The translations under genes were made by a program, and so were the position numbers. From NCBI GenBank assembly GCA_003260075.1, contig QLIY01000493.1:1-64000 (forward strand): DNA of 64,000 nt, in the 5' to 3' direction. The notes under the pieces were generated by a model, which saw nothing but the letters and a program-made list of their open reading frames with translations, ran no database searches and had not been told where the DNA came from. This DNA is from Phallusia mammillata (Eukaryota > Chordata > Ascidiacea > Phlebobranchia > Ascidiidae). Below are positions 24,301 to 36,800 of the stretch, piece after piece; the first letter of the stretch is position 1; the number at the start of each line of letters is the position of its first letter.

Positions 24301-25457
24301 TTTAGGAAGTCGCATCTATTGTTCATACTGTGTGTACATCAATGTCAAACGCATAGGACTAGTCACAGTTTTGATAATTTACCAGAAGATGAAACACAAA
24401 ATGGAAATTTAAGCTCGGGGCAAGTTTACAAGCAAACTGTTTGTGGTATTTCGTTCAGAGTAAATTGTACAAACCTAATATTCCATTTATAATATAATAT
24501 TAAAGATTGGAAAACAGTGGGGGGGGGGGGACTGTTCGTGGTATTTCGTTCAGAGTAAATTGTTCGAACCTAATATTCCATTTATAATATAATATTAAAG
24601 ATTGGAAAACAGTGGGACATTAACATTTTTGTGTCTTGATACCCGGTAAATCGTGTGTTACCTTTTGCAATGTGTATATCTGCTGGTCTCAGTTTATTTT
24701 CAACCGGGTCCTCTATTCCCCAAGCGTAAATAATCCACATTGCATTTCTCTGTACAATTCAAGAGAGAAATTGTTTTTAGTTTTTCTTACGACTGGAAAA
24801 AAATTACAATAAGTATTTGCCGCATTGAAGTTAAGTGGTTCAAAAAGTATAAAAGTTCTGACCGTAATTTGCAGATCGTCTTCGATGCAAGTGTCGATTG
24901 TTCTTCGGAACTTGAGCACTGTCCAACCCCCCTCACCTTCTTTCGCCAGCAAAAGTTCAACATTCTGAACTTTGTCAAGAGGAGGGAATTCGTTTCCCAC
25001 TCCGTGACGGTCCTGAAAAGTAAAAAAATTCAAGTTATTTTTTTACCAACAAACAAAATTTTAACCCACGTCAACCGAACAATGCTAAAAATCCAGTAAG
25101 AATTGTTTACTTTTTTTCAACTCACCGTAATAATCCCCTTTCCATCTTTCACCCACCCCACATAAATATCAGCCCCCTTCATGGCCCCAGTGGGGGAAAT
25201 CCCTAAACCAATCCATCCCATCGACTTGATGTGCAGCTGCAAAACAAAATATATTATTTTTGACAACAACAAATGTCATTGATGACGTTACAAACCTCCA
25301 TTGTGATGTAAGTATCATCATAGTTCCAGTACAAAGTAGCGTGACCTCCATGGTCGAGTTCTTGTTGGTATGGGTATTGCTGGGTGGGAGGGAATTTGCC
25401 AGATACCCTTCGCAATGAGGCGAGCACAAATATAAATATCACTGCTCTGATTAACAT
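18147..25457 (-). CDS. DBH/MOXD1-like monooxygenase with degraded copper sites (gene A)
   Basis: Fifteen minus-strand exons: 25296-25457, 25126-25236, 24863-25012, 24662-24749, 23835-24016, 23059-23136, 22831-22941, 22038-22140, 21227-21463 (split by a G tract), 20433-20527, 19678-19831, 19071-19204, 18714-18801, 18559-18654, 18147-18305. About 626 residues, near the usual MOXD1 length. Order: signal peptide (MLIRAVIFIFVLASLRRVSG), DOMON domain (about 25-200), Cu2-monooxygenase N and C domains, and a hydrophobic C-terminal tail suggesting membrane or GPI attachment. Family CuH ligands are changed: HH is RN (245-246, KIARNIVIN) and HY is RY (320, LLLEIRYNN). In the CuM pair HTH is HTN (403-405). 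Only His403 and Met473 (DKEMCVVYAFYYPR) remain, and four residues are deleted beside that Met. Reading frame and splice sites are intact, so it is probably expressed as a pseudoenzyme. Confidence 0.88.
20030..20340. repeat. Multiple copies of one intron segment around n and a G tract
   Basis: The segment beginning ttaagaacttaactatgaaa occurs at about 19878, 20030 (after the n at 20029) and 20181 (after the G tract 20156-20166). The middle copy is slightly diverged. It lies in the intron between exons 11 and 10 of gene A. Probable unmerged allelic contigs. Confidence 0.6.
20897..20934 (-). repeat. Compact CTGATGA-hairpin-GAAACGTCGG motif
   Basis: On the minus strand CTGATGA and one A are followed by a perfect 8-bp stem (GACGTCTT, loop GAAT, AAGACGTC), then GAAACGTCGG. 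It lies in the intron between exons 10 and 9 of gene A. It is the best-formed member of a dispersed family in this window. Confidence 0.65.
21285..21374. other. 90-nt pure G tract interrupting gene A exon 9
   Basis: On the minus strand the exon reads GIVDDSGLLITYTSEL... to FSTGHLM, then the tract, then GAPSFPIGGYC. Gene B has a continuous ISELTMIIPP at this place. The tract replaces about ten codons of real sequence, so it is a disguised gap and not a poly-Pro insertion. A shorter failed copy of the same exon end lies at about 21030-21098 next to the 10-nt tract 21098-21107. Confidence 0.85.
21520..21800. mobile_element. hAT-type MITE with near-perfect 8-bp TSD
   Basis: The ends are CAGGGGTGGGCAACC (left) and CAGTGGTGTGCAAGG (right, read inward). 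Both are followed by a GC-rich sub-terminal block (gcgggcc, gcggccgg). The flanks are CTTTACAC (21512-21519) and CTTTACAT (21801-21808), a 7 of 8 match as expected for an older hAT insertion. It lies in the intron between exons 9 and 8 of gene A and has no coding capacity. Confidence 0.7.
21915..21971 (-). pseudogene. Broken partial copy of gene A exon 8
   Basis: This repeats the 3' end of exon 8 and its donor region, then stops at the G tract 21972-21981, after which the complete exon 8 (22038-22140) follows. An assembly copy; the true exon is the second. Confidence 0.6.
22350..22528 (-). pseudogene. Partial extra copy of the exon 7 region of gene A
   Basis: The intron sequence and the last bases of exon 7 (about 22490-22528) end at the G tract 22529-22538. 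The sequence then steps back and repeats from a point equivalent to about 22220, reaching the complete exon 7 at 22831-22941. This partial copy is more similar to 15732-15910 than to the full copy. Confidence 0.55.
23340..23820. repeat. Minisatellite, about 115-bp period, in gene A intron between exons 6 and 5
   Basis: Five diverged units each contain a version of acgctgtggccacacaccag, gcgcagcatagattttta, and ccctggagtacattgaggac. Unit starts lie near 23343, 23459, 23574, 23688 and 23785. The first part is duplicated at 16385-16536, cut by a single n. Confidence 0.65.
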
Positions 25458-25532
25458 GACGATCAGAGAACTGTATAATGATCTATGATCTAAAGTATTT
25501 ATTTTTTATCATAAAATCATTATTTTCGATTC

Positions 25533-25543
25533 GGGGGGGGGGG
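25533..25543. other. G tract at a direct duplication upstream of gene A
   Basis: The roughly 55 bp containing atgatctaaagtatttattt precede and follow the tract. Probable contig join within about 80 bp of the gene A start codon. Confidence 0.6.
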
Positions 25544-26094
25544 TAATGATCTAAAGTATTTATTTTTTATCATAAAATCATTATTTTCGATTCGGCAGTA
25601 GACCATTTGTATATTATTGATAAAAATTGCAGTTCCATTTTTACGTCAAAACGAATTTAATTCACGTTAAATCAACACTTGAATCGTATGCACCACACGT
25701 CACACGTCAACTGCAAAGGGCAATTATATTAATTTAACATCAGCATTTAAACACAAGACTACAAAAAATGCCGTTGGTTAATTTTGCAGAATGTACTGTC
25801 CAGCAATCAATCGAACGTTTGTTAAACAAATATGCCAAGATGAAGACATTTTTAGGCCTATTGAAAGCATACCATCAAGTTGGCCTCATAAGACGCCTGT
25901 AATAGGCCTGGCGTAATATAAAACGAATTTGGGTATTCTATTCTGCTTCTACTGTTTAGAACTTTTGACGCCGTTTTTGTATCAAATCCTAAATGCCTCC
26001 CCAACAATTTTGCTGTTATCTACATAGTTCAGTATGTATAAACTATTACTGGACTGCTAGTCAGGCTGGTGACAATACTAAAACGCTTATACAC

Positions 26095-26215
26095 TGGACA
26101 GCAGGTTCTTGTTTGCCAAACTATAGCGTTAAACTATAGAACGATATGACTGGGGCGTGAAGACAGATCACGTCGCATAATTCGTGATACCTCCCTTTTG
26201 AATGAGTTTCATTAT
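26095..26215 (-). promoter_or_regulatory. Upstream block of gene A shared with gene B
   Basis: The block contains acgatatgactggggcgtga followed by a cgcataattcgtg segment and a cctcccttttgaatgag segment. The equivalent in gene B lies at 38270-38390 (and the assembly copy 35560-35660), at almost the same distance (about 650 bp) above the start codon. It marks the 5' reach of the tandem gene duplication and could be a shared promoter element; function is not shown. Confidence 0.4.
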
Positions 26216-26795
26216 TACAACCTACCAACGCACGATTTGGTATTCGCAGATATTTTTTGCGCATGTCCAGTTCACGGTAAAATCTTTTCAAGGAAGTGTC
26301 ATAGTTTGTTTACGTTTGTTTCAAACATCGGCAACAAAATATGTAAATTGGAAACAACGACAGAAATCGTAAAGCTTAATTGTGAATGTGACACTACAAT
26401 ACAAAGAAGAGATCTCAAGGCACACTTTCTGTCATTTTTGACATATTTTGACACTTCTTACATGTTTATTATGAATTCAAGTAAAAAAATTCAAGCAAAT
26501 TTTCACGCTGTTAGTAAATCTGAGCAATAATACTATACAACATTGATCTGAGTTGCTGTGATACAACATTGATCTGAGTTGCTGTGATTACTTTCACTTA
26601 AACAAAGCATTTGGTATATTTACGGGGTAAATTACATTTTGGTAAATTGGACATGCTTTGGGGGTAGTTTTGGGTGGAAATAAAATAAGTTTTAGATATC
26701 TGGAATAAACGTGTTTAAGATAGGTATGTGATTTTGATAAAATACATTCTTAGCCGTAGTTTTAACAATTGCTGTTGTTATCAACAAATGTTGTA

Positions 26796-26824
26796 CTGAT
26801 GATGACAACAGCGATTGTTGAAAC
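26796..26824 (+). repeat. CTGATGA-hairpin-GAAAC motif
   Basis: CTGATGA, then a stem AACA/TGTT with loop around gcga, then GAAAC. Same family as the other hairpin motifs in the window. Confidence 0.5.
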
Positions 26825-27039
26825 CAATTTATATGAATGCATTCATTATTATCGACAAGCTTTTTGAAAAAATTTTTTTAATCAAGTTACTTTACTGTCC
26901 GTGTCTAATGTTTACTAAAATAAAATTGTACCTTTAAAGTCTACCAACAAGGCAAACGTTGAAAACTCTATGTCTATGTAATTGTAAGACTGTGTGCTCA
27001 AGTGAATATGGCACGCAAGCTTATACGGGGATAGACGAC

Positions 27040-27200
27040 AATATGTTTACATGAATGACATTTCGTCTGATTTCTCCATGCAAAACCACATCACGCCACA
27101 TTCCTAGCTCATATGCATGGACCAAGAACGTCATAGAGCACATGAGCGGACGGTATTGTTTTGGTTAAGGATTTTTAGGCGGATTAGCACACTGGAAATT
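27040..27200 (-). promoter_or_regulatory. Distal block above gene A conserved above gene B
   Basis: Sequence such as atgacatttcgt, ccacatcacgccacat, caagaacgtc and ggtattgttt recurs in the same order at 40425-40580, beyond the 5' end of gene B. Intervening DNA differs between the loci. Either residue of the segmental duplication or conserved regulatory DNA. Confidence 0.35.
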
Positions 27201-27484
27201 GACGGACAGAATGATTTGTTTTGAAATTAGGAACTTTTAAAACGTGTTAGTATGTTCCGGTATTCATTTGTTATGTTAAAGTTTTCTCAAGCGTTTTACC
27301 TAACACACATTGGCTTGAGGGTTGAAATTCTAAATTATCCGAATCCAAAAACTCATTTCATATCGAATTTAGAATAGGGTTCGATTTATTTTGCGTTTGA
27401 AAACATATTCACATGTAAAAACATTTCAAACGGTCACGTTCATCACATATAGCTCACACCCAAACAGTCCTCTCATTATCTTTT

Positions 27485-27770
27485 TCACATCACAAAGTAA
27501 ATGATTGCAAGATGGATGAGAATGAAACCTGGGTAAGCAACAAGACGAGGGGCTTCCCCGGGCAGGGTGACGTTGATTGTGACGTTACAAACCTTGGGAG
27601 GGGGTACGTAGGGGTTTGTCACAACTGGGGCATCCATAAACGTCTGTGAAAGCCAAAGACAGTTTTTTGACAGCGTTTTAAGTTGTAATATTTTTTTACT
27701 GTATTAAATGTAACATATCTTATAAAATTATAAATGTTTCAATCGAATGAGACCAGAATCAATTTTCTAT

Positions 27771-27835
<65 letters not shown>

Positions 27836-30800
27836 CTGCTCCCAGTCGAACAAATATGCATTACTCTACTGGAAGAAAGTTTCTCGTTCAGCATAGAAAT
27901 CATAGTTTCATTCCATGTTTGCTAAAGAAAACAAAAAAAATAGTTTGAAAACTGTTTCAATGGAAACAAATGCACAAGACGTACCTCGTTCAAAATTTGG
28001 TCAACAGTTTTGTTTACAGAAGTATCAACAATCTTTTCCCACGACGGATCGTCGACTGCTGTGGGGTGCGGGCTTTAAAAATCAAATCAATCAACTTGGG
28101 ACATTATATAAAAGAAGTTTGTCTTGAACTTGGTCCATTCTTATCTTACAGTTAATTTACCGATTGAAACCGTTTTGAGTTTGTTTAAAAATTTAAAACA
28201 CTAAACTCAAAAGCTTAATCACTTCACCTAAACTTAGTCAGTGAGGCGAATTTGAACTTCATTCTGGATAAATGTTTTTCCAATAATTTAAATCAAAGTT
28301 CGGTGACAATTTAACCAACCTCATAAATCTATAGTTGACTCCATAATCAGATACAATATCTGTCATCGATGCAATTGTGGGTTCAGTTTTGCAAACTGCT
28401 AAGTTTGTTCGTGGATAATAGAAAGCATAAACCAAACACATTTCATCGTTAGTTGACATACCGCCCTGAAGCAAAACAAATCATGGTCAAAAAATAACCA
28501 ACAAAATGACCCCTTCAATCCACCTTCTATACCATATATGGAAACAGATACACAGTAGCAAGCTTGGCACGCCATGACTATTGTCACATTAAATTTTTTG
28601 CTGATTTAGTTTCAGCTACAACATTATAATAATTGATTTTGCTTAATTTTTTTTATAAAGTTCAAAATTAAATTGATCGATTCTTACGAAAGTAAAGTTT
28701 TTCCTGTCCATGGAATTGTATTCGCAAAATGTCCTCAATCTGTCCCCTTTCCTGATAACAATGTCAGCGTCCAAGTAGTGAAGATGATCGTTAAAATCAT
28801 CTGCAAGTTGATTAGTCAAATATGGCAGTTCCTGATCACCCCTGAAAAATTGTTCTCACTATTTTCACTCGTATACAGGTTGATAACATAAACCATTGAA
28901 AAATACAATTGGGTTCCAAATGTTTTGTTGTATATAACAAAAACACACCATTTTTTTTAGAAATTAAAGACATGCAATCGTTGTGACTTTAAATCATACT
29001 TACATGTTAATGTTTTGTCTGAAGTATTTTATATAAATTGCACAACATGAACCAATTTAATGTTACTGTTTTTTTTTCTGCACTACAACCGAAAACACGA
29101 AACACTAATCTCACCTATAATGGCGAAGTGTTATATTCTGTCCAAGAGAATGTGTATGTGACATAACAGCTATAACCCGAAGCTCTTCCACATTAGAGTC
29201 CTCCATTGCCTGTAAAAGTGGAGTGATTTAAAATTTATTTGAGATAGCGAGAAAAATAAAGTCAATACTTTTTGTTGGATTTAATGTAAAAGCTTTGTAA
29301 CTGTAACATACTCATTCAGGTTCGTAAACAATATTCTGTTCACAAATGATGCTTGTTGCTACTTTATAGTTATTTTGGCAAGTTATAATGAACAAACAAG
29401 TCATGATTCGACATCACGACAAAGTCGCCTTAAACCCAGGTCACAAAAAAACCTATCATTGCCTGTTACAAACACAAGTAAATAAGTGTTAAGTATAACA
29501 ATTGTTATTCCAGCAGAATTTATTGTAAAATAACCGAGGTTTTGATGTCCCATATGAAACGCCTTCATCAAGGTAATGACACATTGTGCTTGGAATAATA
29601 TAGGACCAAAAAGCAAATTAGTGGAAGTAAAAAAAAGACCAAAACGGAAATTGTGGGAAGTTCTTGTAAGACATACGTATGTTAAGGCAGCATATACCTA
29701 TGTTAGGATGTGCTTACTGACACCGCGCACTGAATAAACTTCTTTTTTTGGTTATGTGGATTTGAAATTGATTTGAAAGGTCATTTTTTGTTTCAAAAAG
29801 ATGTTGGATTATCTTATGGCAGACCAAGATATTTGCGTCCAGTTTCTACTTGCTAGTTTATTTGGTAACATTAAACATACTGACGGCCTATGGCAGAATA
29901 AGAGCCTATGATGCGGCCAGCAATAGCGAAATGGTTGTACATCCTGCCATATCATATCGCATACCGTGTTTGCTATATGAAAGGTGACATCAGCATTTAC
30001 ACAAGCGCTGGTCCGCTTTAAGGTCGAGTCAGCGTAATTTGCATGACGCAGCAAAATGAGCAGTAACCTTCAGAAACGTGAAACACTTACATCTGTAATG
30101 CATTTCTGGCTGCAATATCCACCGATGGGAAAGGATGGCGCCCCTGGTGGAATTATCATGGTCAGTTCGCTTATGAGATGTCCAGTGCTGAACATGCCAG
30201 CGTCGTATTTACGAAGCTCACTTGTGTAAGTGATCAGCAAGCCAGAGTCGTCCACGATACCTGGCCGAAAACATCAAATGATGATTTAGTCTTGGTCCAC
30301 TGTAGATTTAAATTGTGCATTTTGTAGCGTCAAAAGATTTCATGGTGAAACAGTAAAAGGTGGTTGATTAAATTGTCAAATGATGCAAGCGTCAGTTACC
30401 AAATACGAATCCGTTTATTCTCCGATAAACAGAAGTTGGAACAGATAATTCTTTGGCCAATTTAAAATATAAGTTATTGCTGAAACGTTCAACAACAAGA
30501 TTTGTCGTAAGTTACTGTTCAAGTCTGAATATTTGGCCAAAAGTTGTAGTGGTGTGCCGTGTACACATGTAAACATTCGCCTGTACAGTATTTGGTAAAG
30601 TGTACGACCTATTAAGTAGAGATAGGGTTCTGAATAATGGGTACGTGGCTCCCCTAGGAGTAGGAAGTCCCAAAGCAGGGGGGGGGGACTGTACCAAGCA
30701 TATTGTGTATAGTGGCATCATACAAAAAAACCACTAAAAAGGCGGTCCATTTTACTTTAGAATTTCATGTCAATTTCTTCTATTTAATTTACTTCAATAA

Positions 30801-33800
30801 ATCATAACACACAAAGGATGCAAAGAAATTTTACGAATACTTAAAGTTGGGGGGGGGGGTAAATATAAGTTATTGCTGAAACGTTCAACAACAAGATTGT
30901 CAATTTCTTCTATTTAATTTACTTCAATAAGTCATAACACACAAAGGATGCAAAGAAATTTTACGAATACTTAAAGTTGCAAGCGCATAAAAGCCTAAGA
31001 ACCACTGGGTTAGAGGAATCGAAGCTTTCATTAATCCGGTACAGTAGAGTCACCTGCATGTTTTTCGTGATTATCGAAATGAATTTCCAATAGTAAATAT
31101 TTTGGATCTCCGGCTTCACCGAAGGGGAACCCGACTTCGGTTGGAAATTGATTTGCCTAAAAATATTCGAACAAAGATTTATTCGCAAAACATAAACAAA
31201 CCATGCACACAGTAGTAGATCTTTCTTTATTAATCAAATCTCCTTTTAAGTTTTTGAATTTATTACCGCTTTTATATAGTTGCTATATATATTTTTACTG
31301 GCACTGACGATGCTTATAAAAGCGAAATGCATTGGTTTTGTGTAATAATAAAAAACAGCGACAGATTTAGTGTTTTCGCCTTCAAACTGTACAGTGAATT
31401 TCCTGCAAACGATACAGTAAAGAAAACTCAAACTGCAAATTATGATAAGTGTGACATCGTCGACTATATTTTAACACATAATTACTCCAGGCAGCTACAA
31501 AGCACTTTTAGAACCTTATTCAAATAGAGTCGACAGAAAAAGAAAGTTATTTAATTTGAGGAACATACCATTTCTAACATATTTTTGTTTGCAAACAATT
31601 GCGGAAGTCGTGGGTTCGAAGGTACATAAATAACAAGAAAAGATACACAACAGGACGTACCGCGTTTCCTTGATCCCACACAAAAAGAGGTTGAACACAA
31701 TTAGCATGATCTATCGGTGCAGTTGAACTATAACATTCGCCACTCTGGTTCACCAACGCACCCGCCTAAAACAGATAAAATACTAACTGCACAGTTAGTA
31801 AACAGGCCCACATGCTGGTTAAAATCTGCTGTGTTTTTTAATGGTTTTAAGCAACCATTATCATATATCGAGGGTTTTCAATACTTGTACTTTAAACCAG
31901 TGATGGTATTCAAATTTTTTTGTCAGCCGGTTCTATCACAAAACTCTTATTTTTAGCTGGTTCTGTTACAAAAAGTCCGTTGACAGTTACCAGTAATGCC
32001 AACCGGTTCTCTGATCTTATAAATTTTCGTGAAACGGTTCTATAGAACCGGTGCAAACCGGCTGAATCCCAACACTGCTTTAAACTCAAAAGACTAAGAC
32101 TTTTGAAATCTGTCAGCTCGTTGCTTGGTGGATGAACACTATAATAAAGTTCAAGAAAAACATTCAGCCATTGGTCATTAAAATTGTGTTTTTAACAATC
32201 TAGATCTGTGCATTCAGTGTTCTAGTTTAATTTTTCAAACTTACTGGTAGTGGGTGAGCGCACTGATTAATAACCATGTGATGAACAAGTGCTTCGTTGC
32301 CCGATTGTATGACAGCTTCAATCTGAAAAGAAGAAAAAAATTGTAAACCGAAAAATTCGAGCATCAAAAACAGAACAGCTTACTTTTTAATGACAAAAAT
32401 AACGGATCAAACAAAAAGTGACTTGCTTTATCGTTTAAACGTTTTAGTGAACGGTCGTGCACATATATGATCATTCTACTGTTTTAGGTAAAGTGTATAA
32501 CCTTTTGAGTAGAGTGGGGTTCTAAACAATGTGTTCCGTGGCACCCGTATGGGTAAGAAGTCCTAAATCAGGGGGAATATAGACTCTATTGGGCATATTG
32601 TCAAACTTTTATGTGACTCAAGTGCATACCCTTCATATCCCTGATGATGGCAAAAACATTTCCCGAAACGCATGAACAATAAAGTATGTCGCTTTTTACT
32701 GGGGTCGTTATAGTTATCATAAAACTTTTAAACAGATTATCAACTGATGTGTATAGTGTTCAAAAAAAAACTTTTTTAAACGGTAAGTGGAGTTTGCTTT
32801 GGTATTCAGCAATTACTAAGCAAGTGACTTATTTTAAAGTGCTTTTGTGGATTTGGTAGGACCTATTCATATTTTTCATCTTTAACGTTGTACGAAACTT
32901 TTACAGATATTAACCGTTTGTTGACAAGAAACACAGCATAATTTTCACTGAACACAAAATACTTGTTTTGTTTTTCTTGATGAATTCATAAAATTTAAAC
33001 AGACGAAACTCGAATCACTGACAGATACAGATCATTTTTGTGTCTGTTTAGGCGAAAAATGTCTTGGCACATTAAGTCTTACCCTTACAATGTGATGTTT
33101 TTCAGACACGTCGGGCATCGGCACCAAGCGACAGAAATAGAAAGTTTCTTGTGGTGGTAGGGTAACTCCTCCACTGGTCACTCGAAACTTTTGATGTTGT
33201 TCACCAGGAGGAAAGGCAGTTTTCTCCACATTTAAATGACCAAGCAAGTTGATGTCCCTTTTTCCTAAACCACAGTAAATCTCTGTTAATCCGGACCCGT
33301 TTGGACCAAAAAAATTATCCGGATTAGAAGAAGAACAGGACCAACCGACGTTTATTAGTTAAAGCATTAACATTTTAGAAATCGTTTGTAACTCAAGTTT
33401 TGTCCGAATTGGGCAAGGATTTGGATTAGCTGAATCCAGTTTAAGAGAGGTTTTATGTATATCAGTGGAACAACACACATATCACATTGAACTACACATG
33501 TAAGTCGTGCTTTAAGCTAACTTGTCCTGTTATTTTTAGCTTTACTTTTGTAAAAAATCTTTAATAAATCTTTAAATAAACACGCCTTGACGTTTGGTTG
33601 CTTAGTAAAGCAGTTTTTGAAATTAAAAAATGACTTACATCATATTATACAACACACGTTTGCACCCCCCCTGCTAAGTAACTTAGTTGTGCAACTGGTG
33701 TTGTATTTCAATTTGAGGTTTAAATTACCTTTAAAAGTGTGTTTATCTGAAGGTTTCAGTTCATTTCCAACCGGATCCTCCTTCGCCCAAGCGTAAATAA

Positions 33801-36800
33801 ACTGCATTGTGGTTCTCTACAAATGAAAAAAAAACATTTCAACAAAAAAAAGTTTTATAGACATTTTTTGTTTTTTATTGTCGCCTGTTTATTTAACTGT
33901 TTATAACAGTGGTGGCCAACCTATGGCGCATGCGACAAACGTGGCGCATTGCATGATTAGAAAGGGCGCATTGCCTTCTTTTGATAATCATGAAAATCAA
34001 ATTAATAAACTAATAAATAANNNNNNNNNNNNNNNNNNNNNNNNNNNNNNNNNNNNNNNNNNNNNNNNNNNNNNNNNNNNNNNNNNNNNNNNNNNNNNNN
34101 NNNNNNNNNNNNNNNNNNNNNNNNNNNNNNNNNNNNNNNNNNNNNNNNNNNNNNNNNNNNNNNNNNNNNNNNNNNNNNNNNNNNNNNNNNNNNNNNNNNN
34201 NNNNNNNNNNNNNNNNNNNNNNNNNNNNNNNNNNNNNNNNNNNNNNNNNNNNNNNNNNNNNNNNNNNNNNNNNNNNNNNNNNNNNNNNNNNNNNNNNNNN
34301 NNNNNNNNNNNNNNNNNNNNNNNNNNNNNNNNNNNNNNNNNNNNNNNNNNNNNNNNNNNNNNNNNNNNNNNNNNNNNNNNNNNNNNNNNNNNNNNNNNNN
34401 NNNNNNNNNNNNNNNNNNNNNNNNNNNNNNNNNNNNNNNNNNNNNNNNNNNNNNNNNNNNNNNNNNNNNNNNNNNNNNNNNNNNNNNNNNNNNNNNNNNN
34501 NNNNNNNNNNNNNNNNNNNNNNNNNNNNNNNNNNNNNNNNNNNNNNNNNNNNNNNNNNNNNNNNNNTTATTTCAACCCACCGTAATAATCCCCTTTCCGT
34601 CTTTCACCCACCCCACATAAATATCAGCCCCCTTCATGGTCCCAGTGGGGGAAATACCTAAACCAATCCATCCAGTCGACTTGACGTGTAGCTGCAAAAC
34701 AAAATATGACGCAATAAGTATACGTGTTCGCTTACAACGTCATCAAGACGTAACAAACCTCCATTGTGATGTAAGTATCATCATAGTTCCAGTACAAAGT
34801 AGCGTGACCTCCGTGATCGAGTTCTTGTTGGTATGGGTATTGCTGGGTGGGAGGGAATTTACTAGATACCCTTCGCAATGAGGCGAGCACAAATATAATT
34901 ATCGCTGCTCTGGTTAACATAATGACCAGAGAACTTACTTATTTTTAAGCAATTAACACTAACTAGCCTACTTTTGGATTATAAAAAAAATCAGGAAAAA
35001 TATATTATTTTTTATTTTAACGTAACTGTATTAAATTTAGTAATTTTTTAAACTGCGTGAAATTTCTAAAGTAATACTACATTGGTATTTTAATAAAAAA
35101 TATGTGTGTTAACCTAGCGTCATGAAATGTCCTGACATTAAACTGTTACGGTGATATTTCGTATCTAGGCTGTGCACTGCAACTGGGCGAGCTACTGTCC
35201 TTTTCGGCATAAACTGTGGCTTTTTATACTCAAGCGACAGAATTAAACGCTGACCAAATGCCTATACTGTGCGCGTCAACAAATTTAAAAGCATTGGTGC
35301 CGCTGTTTCAAAAGCGTAATGAAAAATTTATTTTTGAAATTAAAAAAAATCCAAAAATGAACAAAATCAGAAAAAATTGTGCTATTTTATTCCTCTTTGT
35401 TAAAAATACATTTTCTTCCATCTTTATTCAGTCCTTTAACGATTTCCAGGCTTAGTTGATCAAGCCTTTGACCAGGCTTAGTTGACCAACACTGATATAA
35501 CAAGTGAAGCTTACCACAAGTATTTAAACTCGTCCCACACCTGACCGCAGGTTATTGTTTACAAACCTATAGCTTCAAACTTGATACGATATGACTGGGG
35601 GGCGTAAAAATCGCAAAATTCGTGTTCCTTCCCTTTCACTGAGCTTTGCTATTACCACCAACTAAGGCATGATTATCATTTCTACGCAATTGCACTTTAA
35701 GTCAACGAGAAAAAATCAAAATACGTGGGTTTGACTGCGCGAATAGAATTAAAAGTGTTCTTCGTGGTACAGCAATTTAAAGAGATAGAATTACACTTAA
35801 TGCGAAAAGCCCAATTATGAAAGTGAAGGCTTGTTGTTAAAAAAACAATAGAATTGAATTTCGGGCACACTTTTCATAGCTACATTTGTTGTATCATGTA
35901 GTCACTGTAGTGTGTCGTGCAACCTTAATTCTGTTTGGTTTGGAAAGTTCTACAAAGAAGTGTCGTTATAATTTTCTGGTGTTTCCGATGCAACGAAACT
36001 AGCGCAGTTTGTTGTGAAATAATAAGACAAGTTTTGCGCAACGTATACCGAAATATNTAAATATCAGCCCCCTTCATGGCCCCAGTGGGGGAAATACCTA
36101 AACCAATCCATCCAGTCGACTTGACGTGTAGCTGCAAAACAAAATATGACGCAATAAGTATACGTGTTCGCTTACAACGTCATCAAGACGTAACAAACCT
36201 CCATTGTGATGTAAGTATCGGGGGGGGGGCAACACGAAATCGTGAAAGTGAGAACAAAAAAGCTTATGATTTGCTGTGAATTTTAACAACAAAAATAAAA
36301 CCGTTGCATATGTAAAGGTAACTACACTAGCCCGGGGGGGGGGGAAAGATAAAACTCAATTAAGAAATAATATCAATTCTGGTATCTTTTCGTTGCTTTT
36401 GGGCTATAAGTGCCAACAGAAATAAAAAAATAAGCATCGCTTGTAGTTCACCAATGTTAAATCACAAAACAAGTCCTAAAATATCCAAAAAGAAACTTTT
36501 AACACGTTTTTTTATTATTTGAGAAATAATTTATCTACAAATTTGTTTTTCTGACCGTAATTTGCAGATCATCATCGATGCAAGTGTCGATTGTTCTTCG
36601 GAACTTGAGCACTGTCCAACCCCCCTCACCTTCTTTCGCCAGCAAAAGTTCAACATTCTGAACTTTGTCAAGAGGAGGGAATTCGTTTCCCACTCCGTGA
36701 CGGTCCTGAAAAGTTTGTTGAACACGAAATCGTGAAAGTGAGAACAAAAAAGCTTATGACTTGCTGTGAATTTTTACAACAAAAATAAAACCGTTGCATA

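Noticed and set aside
33878-34585. Open frame of 235 codons across the second N gap
   Set aside because: Mostly N; the left part is a hAT-like end.
34581-34920. Separate gene starting at 34920
   Set aside because: Near identity with 37304-37643 including more than 1 kb of upstream DNA indicates a second haplotype of gene B.
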